Of a stretch of DNA of 64,000 bases, positions 44,125 to 52,435 are shown one piece after another. The notes beneath the pieces were generated by a model. The model saw only the letters and a list, made by a program, of their open reading frames with translations. It made no database searches and was not told the DNA's origin. Position numbers and translations under genes: made by a program. Positions within the stretch are counted from its first letter, which is position 1. Every line of letters begins with the position of its first letter. The stretch comes from Synechococcus sp. JA-3-3Ab (GTDB lineage: Bacteria > Cyanobacteriota > Cyanobacteriia > Thermostichales > Thermostichaceae), in the NCBI RefSeq assembly GCF_000013205.1, contig NC_007775.1, positions 2,246,001 through 2,310,000 on the forward strand. The letters run 5' to 3'.

Positions 44125-44898
44125 TCAAAGCCGGTCGATTTCGCGGCGTAGATTTTCTAGCTCTACATCTACCTCGCTCTCGCTGGTGGCAGCAGATTGA
44201 TCTCTCGGCAGAGCTTTCTGCTCTCCGGCGGGCAATTGGCCCCCCATCGCCGCTTTCAGCATCATCAGCTCGTGATCGATGTCCGAGCCACCTGCTTCCA
44301 AAGCGGCAAACTGTCGCTCCAAGTTGTCCACCGCCAGCTCGGCCACGGCCGCCGACTGAGCTTCCAGGGCGTTTACCTTCTCTTCCATACGCTCGAAAGC
44401 CGCGAAGGCACTGGTGGCGTCCACCCGTCCGATAACCTGGTTAATTTGTTGGGAAGCTTTGGCCGCCCGAGCCCGCGCGATGAGCATATCCTTTTTGGTC
44501 TTGGCCTCGGCGATCTTGCTCTCCAGCTTGGTCATGTTGGCCTTCAAGACTTCCACCTGTTTGGTCTGCTCATCCAACTGCCGCTTCAGGCTCTGGGCGG
44601 TTTCGGCAAAGGTTTTCTTGCGCACCAGCGCTTCGCGGGCCAGGGCCTCGTTGTTGTTGCGCAGGGCCAACTCGGCGCGCCTTTGCCACTCGTCGACGTT
44701 CTGCTGCGCCTGCTCGTACTGCCGCTCGATCCGCTTCTGGGCAGCAATGGCCTGGGCAACTGCCTGCCGCATTTGGTAGTGATCCTCAGACATGTCCTGA
44801 ATGGTTTGGTTCAGGATTTTCTCCGGATCTTCGGCACTGCTGATCAGCGCGTTGAGGTTGGCTCTGATGATCCGGCTGACCCGATCGAACAATCCCAT
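44125..44898 (-). CDS. vipp1: VIPP1/PspA family membrane-remodelling protein
   Basis: The 257-residue protein is a long helical ESCRT-III-like filament former. It starts MGLFDRVSRIIRANLNALIS with the amphipathic helix and runs through heptads (IAAQKRIERQYEQAQQNVDEW, ELALRNNNEALAREAL). A C-terminal extension after about residue 220 ending VDVELENLRREIDRL matches the VIPP1 tail absent from PspA. VIPP1 (IM30) is needed for thylakoid biogenesis and membrane integrity. The longer open frame to 45180 is not used, since the family always starts MGLFDR. Confidence 0.93.
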   Translation of the reverse strand: MGLFDRVSRIIRANLNALISSAEDPEKILNQTIQDMSEDHYQMRQAVAQAIAAQKRIERQYEQAQQNVDEWQRRAELALRNNNEALAREALVRKKTFAETAQSLKRQLDEQTKQVEVLKANMTKLESKIAEAKTKKDMLIARARAAKASQQINQVIGRVDATSAFAAFERMEEKVNALEAQSAAVAELAVDNLERQFAALEAGGSDIDHELMMLKAAMGGQLPAGEQKALPRDQSAATSESEVDVELENLRREIDRL

Positions 44899-45155
44899 CG
44901 GTCGTTTCCCCCTCTCGCAGTTTGACCTAATGCTACCCTTGCCACGCCGGCGCCTTCCAGGGCTCCTACTCCAGTATAGGGATCCCTGGCCGGGATCCGA
45001 AGAAATTGGCCGTAACCCCAGACCAACGCTCCAGCCCTCCAAAACAGCCGCTGCAGAGAGGAGCCCGTCCCCCCCTGGATTTTCGCAGGTTGCAGGGAAT
45101 TGTCGGGATCCCTGAAAGCCGAGAGGGTTTGCCGGACAAGGCCTTTTCGAACTTT

Positions 45156-45430
45156 GGCAGAGCATGCCTCTAACCCCCAAAACCCTGAACTTTGCTGAAT
45201 TTACTGAGCTTTAGGCGGTTTGGCAAAAGTCATTGAGAGGGATATAGTAGACCAAGTTTCCCCCTGATCCTTGAGTCCACCGCAACGGTTGCCGGGAAGT
45301 GAAGGGGGAAAGCGCTCGGGGGGTATTCCTCAGGGCTTTGCGGGATACCGCCTTCCTGCTCAGAGATAGGCAGGATGCGATCGCTTCTTTCCTGAACCAT
45401 GTTCAGGAGAGTTCAGCGTGAATGTATCAG
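45156..45430 (+). mobile_element. Miniature internally deleted IS607 derivative
   Basis: After a GG at 45156-45157 comes CAGAGCATGCCTCTA, matching the left end of the intact IS607 element (TGGAGCATGACTCTA) at 12 of 15 positions, followed by TGCTGAATTTACTGA-like text. The right end GTTCAGCGTGAATGTATCAG at 45411-45430 matches that of the intact element at 19 of 20. Between them is the tail of tnpB (45326-45358: CTCAGGGCTTTGCGGGATAC and on). The recombinase and most of tnpB are missing. It sits 20 bases upstream of tRNA-Val on the other strand, and could move only with help from a full element. Confidence 0.8.
45275..45421 (+). pseudogene. tnpB C-terminal fragment
   Basis: The frame translates to ...SARGVFLRALRDTAFLLRDR, then QDAIASFLNHVQESSA and TGA. 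It aligns with the end of TnpB at 12727 (GALGVMLRALRDTAFLF...NAIASPLSSN...CSA), including the stop at the homologous place. There is no zinc finger or RuvC domain, so it makes no nuclease. It retains the region that would encode the RNA hairpin. Confidence 0.85.
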
Positions 45431-45450
45431 TCTTTGGGATCCTCTGACAA

Positions 45451-45522
45451 TGGGCTGTGCTGGAATCGAACCAGCGGCTCCCACCGTGTCAAGGTGGTAC
45501 TCTACCTCTGAGTTAACAGCCC
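45451..45522 (-). tRNA. tRNA-Val (anticodon GAC)
   Basis: On the minus strand the 72-base gene starts GGGCTGTTAACTCAG and ends with acceptor ACAGCCC plus discriminator A, a seven-pair stem. The anticodon loop TTGACAC gives GAC. The T-arm reads GCTGGTTCGATTCCAGC. CCA is not encoded. The gene lies beside the miniature IS607 element. Confidence 0.97.
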
Positions 45523-45816
45523 TCGCTGAAGATGCGGCTGCGCATCTGCCCAAGGGTTGGAAATTGATGATATCACATCTGCAAGCCACTTCGAGGCCCA
45601 CTCCTTGCCGCTCGGGGCTGCCAAGACGACGACTTCTATGGCCTTGTCCATCCCCTCCTACACTTGTGCCTGGCCCAGCGCAGGCGGGGATCCCATCTGC
45701 ACAAGCGGCACTTCTCCCAGGTGTCGATACAGGACATTGTGCAGCAGCGCCATCTCTACCATCCGCAGAGGAGCTATCAGTCTTTTGCCGAGATGCAACG
45801 CTCCTGAGCTTAAGAG
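45523..45816. other. Gap without recognised genes
   Basis: This stretch between tRNA-Val and the phosphoesterase gene has short overlapping open frames on both strands, none with homology I recognise. I see no repeat or clear hairpin apart from one GGGATCCC core. Confidence 0.5.
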
Positions 45817-47013
45817 TCAGTCGTCGCGGCACAGGGATCCAATACGAGCTTGGCAGGTGGCGATTTCTTCGGGGGTGAGGTTATCCCAGTTAACATCGCG
45901 GCGCAGCACCAGGCCGTTGTGGCCGGTGATGAAGCGGGGCAGTTCGGCTTGGTCGATCACGCTCAGATCCCGCATGTGGTAGGTGGTGTAGTAGGTAACC
46001 TCCGGAGCGTCGAAGTCCACATCGATGAGGGTAAGGGTCTTGCGGGGGGGCAGGGGGCTATTCAGGAGGGGGCGGGGGCCGGAGCCGAGGATGCCGCAAT
46101 GGAGCAGTTGCAGTTGCCCCTTGTGGCCGGGGTAGTAGCCGTGGTGGTGGCCGCTGATGTAAGTGTGGACGCGATATTTCTCCAGCAGGGCCCGTTTGGC
46201 GTCTGCCTCCAGCAGCACCTCTCCCGGATCGTCGCGTCCGACGGTAATCGCATAGAGAGGTAGGTGACCGATGACGATGCGCAACTTGGCCTTCTGGGCT
46301 CGTTCGCTGGCCAGCGCCGCTTCTGCCCAGGCCATCTGTTCCGGCGGGATGTAGTTGCAGGTGGCATCCCAAACTAAGTAAAACACCCCGTCTTTTTCGA
46401 AGGTGTAATAAAAGGGAAAGTCGCCTCGATCCACAAAATTCAAACCGGGATCGTGGGCCGGGTCGTTCCAAAACTCGCGGGCCAGATCCCGTTCTTTTTG
46501 GAAGAGAAAGCCCCCGCGCGTGCTGCGGGCACAGGACGCATCGTGGTTGCCCAGCGTGAAGCCGTAGGGCAGTTTGGCAGCACGAAGCGGGCCGGCCACA
46601 TGCCGGTCAAAGGCTGCCCACATGGCGCGGATGCGCTCCTCCGACAGGCGGGGATCTTGGCCAGCCACCATGTCCCCTCCCCCCAAGACGATATCCGGCT
46701 GGAAATAGGGGATGAGGCGGATGGCCCGATCCACCTCCGGGTCGTAGTCCACCGAGCCGTAGATGCCATTCAGGTCGCTGATCACCATCAGGCGCAGATC
46801 GCGGCGGGCTGGGATGTAAAGGCCCCGGGGAGCTTCCGGATGGGGGACAACTGTGGGCGTAGGCCGAGGGGTAGGAGGCGGGGAAGCAGGGGATCCCATC
46901 TCTGCGGATAGAGGCACAGAAGCAGGGCGCTGCCGACTGGCCCAATAGGCCCCCACCAATCCACTGCTGCCGGCCAATCCCAACAGGCCTAAGATCATTT
47001 GGCGCCGCCGCAT
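45817..47013 (-). CDS. Exported metallophosphoesterase (calcineurin-like)
   Basis: The protein of about 398 residues starts MRRRQMILGLLGLAGSSGLV, a Tat- or Sec-like signal with an Arg run. The phosphoesterase domain shows DLNGIYGSVDYD near 80, GGDMV near 112 (GGDxV), TLGNHDAS near 158 (GNHD), IVIGHLPLYA near 260 and SGHHHGYY near 302 (GHxH). All five metal-site blocks are present. The signal implies activity in the periplasm, possibly on phosphate esters. Direct repeats AAATAACTGA precede the gene at 47068-47090. Confidence 0.88.
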   Translation of the reverse strand: MRRRQMILGLLGLAGSSGLVGAYWASRQRPASVPLSAEMGSPASPPPTPRPTPTVVPHPEAPRGLYIPARRDLRLMVISDLNGIYGSVDYDPEVDRAIRLIPYFQPDIVLGGGDMVAGQDPRLSEERIRAMWAAFDRHVAGPLRAAKLPYGFTLGNHDASCARSTRGGFLFQKERDLAREFWNDPAHDPGLNFVDRGDFPFYYTFEKDGVFYLVWDATCNYIPPEQMAWAEAALASERAQKAKLRIVIGHLPLYAITVGRDDPGEVLLEADAKRALLEKYRVHTYISGHHHGYYPGHKGQLQLLHCGILGSGPRPLLNSPLPPRKTLTLIDVDFDAPEVTYYTTYHMRDLSVIDQAELPRFITGHNGLVLRRDVNWDNLTPEEIATCQARIGSLCRDD

Positions 47014-47257
47014 CCCGCTTCTCCTCAACACCCCAGCGATATTCGTAGATAGGCGATATCGTATTGTAAATAACTGAAGAAAATAACTGATAATTGACGC
47101 GCTCCCGTTGGCGCCCTTTCCTCCGCACACTGCCTGGACAGGTCGATGCCCGACGGAGATCTGGAGATCAGCCTTTGGAAACTTCGATTTAGGAATGTTA
47201 AACTAGTGTGAATGAGTAACCAGCTATCTCAGACTCGGTATGACTTGAGGTTTGCCC

Positions 47258-47686
47258 ATGCCTCGCCCTGTGGATTCTTTGGAAGCTGCTTTGGAGCGAT
47301 GCCGGGAGTGCAATCTGCGCCTCAGCCGGCAGCGTCGCTATATTTTGGAACTGCTGTGGCAATGCGGCGAGCACCTTTCTGCCAGAGAGATCTACGACCG
47401 CCTCAATCGGCAGGGCAAGCCCATTGGCCACACATCCGTCTATCAAAATCTGGAGGCTCTGGCCAGCCACAACATCATCGAGTGCCTAGATCGCGCCGAT
47501 GGGCGCCGCTACGGCAATCGTACCCATCCTCACAGCCATGTCAACTGCCTGGATAGCAACCGCATCCTGGACGTAGATGTGGAGCTGCCGCCGGAGCTGC
47601 TGGCCCAGGTAGAGCAGAAGACAGGCACTCGCATCCAGAGCTACCGCATTGAGTTCTATGGGGTGGAAAATCCCGGGGAAAGCTGA
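47258..47686 (+). CDS. Fur-family regulator (PerR-like)
   Basis: The protein of about 142 residues has an N-terminal winged helix (LRLSRQRRYILELLWQCGEHLSAREIYDRL) and an Fe/Mn-binding C-terminal domain, with HPHSHVNCLDS where Fur proteins have HHHHxxC. The usual CxxC pair is replaced (single Cys) and the second CxxC is missing, so no structural zinc site is expected. I recall Synechocystis PerR (slr1738) as having a similar region. Likely target is peroxide or metal stress. ATG 47258 is used; TTG 47252 is possible. It diverges from the phosphoesterase gene. Confidence 0.82.
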   Translation: MPRPVDSLEAALERCRECNLRLSRQRRYILELLWQCGEHLSAREIYDRLNRQGKPIGHTSVYQNLEALASHNIIECLDRADGRRYGNRTHPHSHVNCLDSNRILDVDVELPPELLAQVEQKTGTRIQSYRIEFYGVENPGES

Positions 47687-47750
47687 GCTGGCCAGCCAGT
47701 AGATTCTCGGGGCGGGATCCCGAGTTCTTCTGGAAGAGGATGAGCCAATG

Positions 47751-49856
47751 TCAGTAGGCTCGGTTTTGCCCTTTGCCGATCTGCGACTGGATTTGCTCAA
47801 GAGAAGCGGCGGGGGCCAGACACTTGCTGCCCCAGCACACCAACCCCACAGCTCCTGCCGGCAACGGCTCGGCTGCGGTGGGCAGGGCAAAGACGGTGGT
47901 GGGCCAAGAGCGCTGTTGCAGCGCAGCAATGTGCTCCGCTTCTAGGGTTGCCTTTACCCAGTTGTTGTACCAATCCAGCCCGACGAACAAACTGGGGCAG
48001 ACCCGCGGCTGGGTGCTCATGATGTGGGCAAAGGTTTTCAGGGCCTGTTCTGCCCGTTCCAGGTAGTCCAGATCTCCGGTGATGGCGGCCAGGCGCACCA
48101 GGTTAGCAACAGCCACCCCATTGGCTGCGGGGGTGGCGTTGTCCTGAAACTCCTTCTCCCGCACCAGCAGCTCCGGGGTGCTCTGGGCGTCGCTGACAAA
48201 GTATCCCCCCCTGGCCTCATCCCACAGTCGCGTGTCCATCTCCTGCTGCAGCCGAATGGCGGCCTCCAGCCAGTACTGGGAGCTGGGATCGCCTGTCCGC
48301 GGCAGGCAGGCCTGGTGCAAATCCAACAGGGCCTTGATCAGCAGAGCGTAATCTTCCGATTGGGCAGGTACCTGGGCTGTGCCATCGTAGTTCAACCGCA
48401 GCAGGGATCCCGTCTGGGGGTGGCGCTGCTGGCTGAGGATGAATTGGGCGGCCCGCAGGGCCAACCGCAGATAGTCCTCCTCGCCAAACACCTGGTAGGC
48501 CCGCGCCAGGCCGGAGATCATCAGGCCGTTCCAGGAGACGATCATCTTGGTGTCGGTGACCGGCGGAATGCGTCCTGGCCAAGATTGCCGGCGGGCCGAT
48601 TGGGCATCTACTGCGAGCGGGAAGGGGGTTCTCCGCTCGGTGGAGCCGTAGCGAGCTCGAAACAAATGGGTCGTCAAAGCCGTTTCCACTTCCGGCGGCA
48701 GCTCCCCTCCTTGCCTGCGCTGTAGGACGATACAGCCGGGCCGGTCGGGGAAATTGCCCCCTGGCAACAGGAAGAAAGCCTGCTGCAGAGCGCGGAAGGT
48801 TTCTTCATCGAGCAAATCTTGCAGCTCCTGCCAGCGCCAGACATAGAACTCCCCCTCCTCGGGCTCCGCATCTTCTCGCCGGGCAAAACTATCGGCATCC
48901 TGGGCCGCATAGAAATACCCAGCAGGAGCTGTCATCTCCCGCGCCACCCATTCCACCGTCAGGCGCACCGCCCGCTCGATGGCCGCATCCTGGATCCCGT
49001 GGGCCCACAGCTCGGAGAGAAACTCCAAGATCTGGCCGTTGTCGTAGAGCATTTTTTCAAAGTGGGGCACCGTCCAGGTGGGATCCACGGTGTAGCGGTG
49101 AAACCCGCCGGCCACATGGTCGAAGATCCCTCCTAACACCAAGGCCATCCCTCGCTCCTTGGCCCGTTCTAGCGCCGTCGGCGAGCCGGGGATCCCTTCT
49201 GGCGGGTCGAAGCGGGCCGAGCGCAACACCAACTGGGCGTAGGGCATCATGGGAAACTGCTGCACTGCCCCGGCGTTGGCCAGCAAGGGTTGGATTTTGG
49301 GGATCCCGGAGCGCAACAGGTCAGGGGGAATATGGTCTTCCGGCACCAGGTCGCTGAGGGTGGTCAGGGCCGCCAAGATTTGGCCCTTCATGTCCTCGAT
49401 TTTGTCTTTTTCCTGGCGGTAAAACTGCAGGATGCGCTGCAGTACGGTCAGAAACCCCGGCCGGCCAAAGCGAGGCTCCACCGGAAAATAGGTGCCCGCG
49501 TAGAACGGCACCAGGTCGTCGGGCGTGAGGAAGACATTGAGGGGCCACCCCCCCTGCCCGCTCATGAGCTGCAGCGCCTGCATGTAGATGCTGTCTAGAT
49601 CAGGCCGCTCCTCGCGATCCACCTTGATGGGCAAAAAATGGGCATTGAGGAAGGCGGCGATCTCCGGGTCGGAGAAGGCTTCCCCCTCCATGACGGTGCA
49701 CCAGTGACAACTGGAGTAGCCGATGGACAGAAAAATCGGCTTGTCCTCGGCCCGGGCTTTCTCCAGGGCCTCCGGGATCCAAGGCCACCAATCCACCGGA
49801 TTCTCGGCGTGCTTGCGCAGGTAAAGGCTGGAACACGTGGCGAGGCGATTGGCCAT
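47751..49856 (-). CDS. DUF255 (YyaL/Spatas20-like) thioredoxin-domain protein
   Basis: The 701-residue protein starts with a thioredoxin-like domain (about 1-160) with [18 protein letters not shown], a CxxC motif at Cys50 and Cys53. A long alpha/alpha toroid domain follows (about 190-680) with [15 protein letters not shown] [16 protein letters not shown] and [15 protein letters not shown], hallmarks of DUF255/GH-like six-hairpin proteins. Length of about 690 is normal. Biochemical role is unknown, perhaps redox or sugar related. The ATG at 49856 gives [21 protein letters not shown], the standard family start. Confidence 0.93.
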   Translation of the reverse strand: MANRLATCSSLYLRKHAENPVDWWPWIPEALEKARAEDKPIFLSIGYSSCHWCTVMEGEAFSDPEIAAFLNAHFLPIKVDREERPDLDSIYMQALQLMSGQGGWPLNVFLTPDDLVPFYAGTYFPVEPRFGRPGFLTVLQRILQFYRQEKDKIEDMKGQILAALTTLSDLVPEDHIPPDLLRSGIPKIQPLLANAGAVQQFPMMPYAQLVLRSARFDPPEGIPGSPTALERAKERGMALVLGGIFDHVAGGFHRYTVDPTWTVPHFEKMLYDNGQILEFLSELWAHGIQDAAIERAVRLTVEWVAREMTAPAGYFYAAQDADSFARREDAEPEEGEFYVWRWQELQDLLDEETFRALQQAFFLLPGGNFPDRPGCIVLQRRQGGELPPEVETALTTHLFRARYGSTERRTPFPLAVDAQSARRQSWPGRIPPVTDTKMIVSWNGLMISGLARAYQVFGEEDYLRLALRAAQFILSQQRHPQTGSLLRLNYDGTAQVPAQSEDYALLIKALLDLHQACLPRTGDPSSQYWLEAAIRLQQEMDTRLWDEARGGYFVSDAQSTPELLVREKEFQDNATPAANGVAVANLVRLAAITGDLDYLERAEQALKTFAHIMSTQPRVCPSLFVGLDWYNNWVKATLEAEHIAALQQRSWPTTVFALPTAAEPLPAGAVGLVCWGSKCLAPAASLEQIQSQIGKGQNRAY

Positions 49857-49978
49857 AGGTACACCCTCTCACCCTTTTTGCTTCAGGCTAGCGCGTCCTC
49901 TTCCCAAGGCGGAGCCAACCCACTGTTGTTCAAGATACACTGACCTACGCCTCCCCTTGCCCCAGGGATCCCTGTTGG

Positions 49979-50482
49979 TCAGACCTGCTCCTGTTCGGCA
50001 GCCGGGATCAAAAAATCCAGCGGACGCCCGTGCAAAACCAGCGTGGTGCTGGGGTTTTCCACAAAGCCAATGCGCTCGTAAAAGCCGCGCTGATGGGTGG
50101 TAAACAGGTAGATGCGCTCCACCGACTGCAGGTGGGGATGGCTGATCAGGGTTTCCACCAGCTTGCGCCCGATGCCCTGCCGTCGATACTCGTGATCGAC
50201 CACGATGTCCCAGAGGACGGCCCGGTAAACCCCATCGGAGGTGGCGCGGCCAAAGCCAATCAGGCGCTCCCCGTCCCAGGCGCTGACCACCGGGTGGCTG
50301 TGGGCGATGGCCCGCTCCATCTCTTCCCGCCGGCGATTTTGGGCCCAAAAGGCGTTGCGGTTCAACAACACCAGGAGCTGATCCAGATCCAGATCTTGCC
50401 GCTCCAGGGAGAAGCGAATGTTGCGGTTGTCCACCGGTTGATGAGAAAAGGTGATGACAGGCTCGAGGGAGGGATCGGACAT
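49979..50482 (-). CDS. GNAT family N-acetyltransferase
   Basis: The protein of about 167 residues has the acetyl-CoA motif VVDHEYRRQGIGRKLVETLI near 97-116, where RRQGIG forms the pyrophosphate loop, followed by IYLFTTHQRGFYERIGF near 128-144. The substrate is not inferred. ATG at 50480-50482 begins MSDPSLEPV. It is followed by other small genes on the same strand. No unusual feature. Confidence 0.88.
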   Translation of the reverse strand: MSDPSLEPVITFSHQPVDNRNIRFSLERQDLDLDQLLVLLNRNAFWAQNRRREEMERAIAHSHPVVSAWDGERLIGFGRATSDGVYRAVLWDIVVDHEYRRQGIGRKLVETLISHPHLQSVERIYLFTTHQRGFYERIGFVENPSTTLVLHGRPLDFLIPAAEQEQV

Positions 50483-50552
50483 GAAGCAGACCTTGGGCAA
50501 CGAAGATTGGCAACGGTTCACTGGGCAGCAGAAAACGGCAGCAAGATCGAGG

Positions 50553-51020
50553 CTAGCCAGCGGAGGCATTGTCGGCGGCCCGCCCTGCCTGCTCCAAAGC
50601 ATAGGCTTTGAAGCGCTCCAAGTCCGCTTGAATCGTGCTCTCCACCACTTTGCCCACAAACAGGCCGTCCAAGATTTTGCCGAGGAGCCCCGGGATCTTG
50701 TAGGCCACCGACAGCTTGACAATAGTACTGCCCTTGCGATCGTAAAACCGCAGTGCCCCCCGATTGGGAAGCCCCTCCACCGATTGCCAGCCGATGTGCT
50801 GATGCTTCACCACCGTATGGGTGCGGGAGATCCAACTGAAGGTGAGGCCGCGCGTATCCAGTGTCCACCGCGACAGCTCCTGATCCAGCAGCTCCACCGA
50901 GCGGATCCACTTCATCCAGCGCGGCATGAGGGCGAGGTTGGCCCACAGCTCCCACACCTGCTCGATAGGAACCGGGACCTCCACCTGACAGGTGTGCTCT
51001 AACCAATCCGACTCTGACAT
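50553..51020 (-). CDS. SRPBCC (START-like) lipid/ligand-binding protein
   Basis: The 155-residue protein has the polyketide-cyclase/START-like helix-grip fold: HTCQVEVPVPIEQVWELWANL near 8-28, MPRWMKWIRSVELLD near 30-45, VKLSVAYKIPGLLGKILDGLFVG near 108-130. Cyanobacterial relatives bind hydrophobic ligands, but no function is sure. The ATG 51018-51020 is chosen as the family starts MSESDWLEHTC; a start four codons upstream is possible. It diverges from DUF502. Confidence 0.82.
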   Translation of the reverse strand: MSESDWLEHTCQVEVPVPIEQVWELWANLALMPRWMKWIRSVELLDQELSRWTLDTRGLTFSWISRTHTVVKHQHIGWQSVEGLPNRGALRFYDRKGSTIVKLSVAYKIPGLLGKILDGLFVGKVVESTIQADLERFKAYALEQAGRAADNASAG

Positions 51021-51101
51021 AGGGCCTCCCACACGACATCCGGCAGAGATGAGGGAGCATCCTACGGCTTGACCACAAAGCCTCTAGGAGGGATCCCTGC
51101 C

Positions 51102-51131
51102 TTTACAAAATTTTATATCGACCTAAGATAA
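51102..51131. promoter_or_regulatory. Shared promoter-like motif, copy B
   Basis: TTTACAAAATTTTATATC at 51102-51119 is nearly identical to 38769-38786. TTTACA followed after 16 bases by TAAGAT is a possible plus-strand promoter for DUF502. The region lies between two divergent genes. Confidence 0.4.
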
Positions 51132-51314
51132 CAATATCAGCTCAGCCGAGTTTGGGGCTTTGCGCTTTGGAGCAGCTCCAACCTCTCTCCAGGCAAGTTG
51201 CAGCTGATGCCCATGAGAGAGATGCAGAAGGCAGGTATCATGGTTGCCATCTGCAAGCTCCACTTGCATCGGCTCGGTGCGTCCACTTGTTTGACTCGAC
51301 GGAACGATCTCACC

Positions 51315-52082
51315 ATGATTTCCCAGTGGAAGCAGCATCTCAAGAACTACTTCGTGGCGGGGTTGCTGGTGGTGATCCCGTTGGCAACCACCATTTGGCT
51401 GACGGTGGAAGTGGCCACCTGGAGCATTGGCTTTTTGACCAGCATTCCCAAGCAGTTTAATCCCATCCAGGGGCTGCACCCGATTTTGATCAACCTCATC
51501 GATCTGGCGGTGGGCTTGCTGACGCCAATCCTGCTCATTTTGTTGATTGGCTTCATGGCCCGCAACATTGTTGGCCAGTGGCTGCTCAACCTAAGCGAGC
51601 AGTTGCTCCACGCCATCCCGATAGCGGGGCTGGTCTACAAAACCCTGAAGCAATTGGTTAGCGTTTTGTTTGCCCCCAACAACCAGCGCTTTCGACGGGT
51701 GGTGCTGGTGGAATATCCTCGGCCTGGGGTTTGGGCGTTAGCTTTTGTAACGGGCGTCATTCAAACTCCCATTCGACCGGATGGGCCGCAGCGCTCCCTC
51801 AGCCTGTTCGTGCCCACCACGCCCAACCCAACCACCGGCTGGTACGCCATCGTGCCGGAAGACCAGGTGGTGGAGGTGTTCATGCCGGTGGAGGATGCTT
51901 TTAAGATGCTCATCTCCGGCGGGATCGTGACCCCCGAGACCTTTGAGGCGGGTCTCAAACGGCGCGAAGGGGCTCTGGCGGTAACCATGCCCAGCCTGCG
52001 GGAGTTGGTGGAGCAGGAGCGGGCGGCAGCATCCACTAGGGCCGACTCAACGGCTGCCGAGGTGGGCTTTGAGGCTTCCTAG
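51315..52082 (+). CDS. DUF502 family membrane protein
   Basis: The 255-residue protein has two membrane spans at about 12-34 (YFVAGLLVVIPLATTIWLTV) and 60-82 (LAVGLLTPILLILLIGFMA), then a soluble domain with IPIAGLVYKTLKQLVSVLF near 104-122 and LFVPTTPNPTTGWYAIVPED near 172-191, the DUF502 signature. Plant relatives (LCV/COV) affect vascular pattern; the bacterial role is unknown. The family starts around ISQWKQHLKNYFVAG, so ATG 51315 is chosen although the frame is open to 51198. Confidence 0.88.
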   Translation: MISQWKQHLKNYFVAGLLVVIPLATTIWLTVEVATWSIGFLTSIPKQFNPIQGLHPILINLIDLAVGLLTPILLILLIGFMARNIVGQWLLNLSEQLLHAIPIAGLVYKTLKQLVSVLFAPNNQRFRRVVLVEYPRPGVWALAFVTGVIQTPIRPDGPQRSLSLFVPTTPNPTTGWYAIVPEDQVVEVFMPVEDAFKMLISGGIVTPETFEAGLKRREGALAVTMPSLRELVEQERAAASTRADSTAAEVGFEAS

Positions 52083-52411
52083 TTGGCCGCTTCCTCTGCT
52101 GGCAGGCCGGGCTGCCAGAGCTGGTATTCTTTGGCCTGCTCCAGGCGCACGTAGAAGGGCTGCATCTGCCGATCCAAGGCTTCCGCCTGCTCCGGGGGGA
52201 AAGCTTTCCAGGCGGCGCGGCTGGCCCAGCGGAGGATGAGGTGGACAAGTTCGCGATCCTCTACATCCAGCCAGACTTCTTTGCCCAAAAAGCCCGGCTG
52301 TTGGCGCAGGGCTGGCCCCCAAACCTGCTCGTCTTGTAGGATAAAGGCCCTCTGGCCACCGGGAGGAACGCGGAAGCAGAGGTGCTCGATGGCGATGGGC
52401 TGGTCTGACAT
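52079..52411 (-). CDS. TIGR03792 family protein
   Basis: The protein of about 110 residues matches TIGR03792, cyanobacterial proteins with a ferredoxin-like (ABM-like) fold: IEHLCFRVPPGGQRAFI near 8-24 and LGKEVWLDVEDRELVHLILRWASRAAWKAFP-type text over about 42-72. Heme or substrate binding is not established. The ATG 52409-52411 gives MSDQPIAIEHL. The stop overlaps the DUF502 stop region; the genes are convergent. Confidence 0.82.
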   Translation of the reverse strand: MSDQPIAIEHLCFRVPPGGQRAFILQDEQVWGPALRQQPGFLGKEVWLDVEDRELVHLILRWASRAAWKAFPPEQAEALDRQMQPFYVRLEQAKEYQLWQPGLPAEEAAN

Positions 52412-52435
52412 TGGCAAAGGTTGGCTCTTGGCTGG

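Noticed and set aside
44899..45180. N-terminal extension of VIPP1
   Set aside because: The family begins MGLFDR, and the extension overlaps the left end of the miniature IS607 element.
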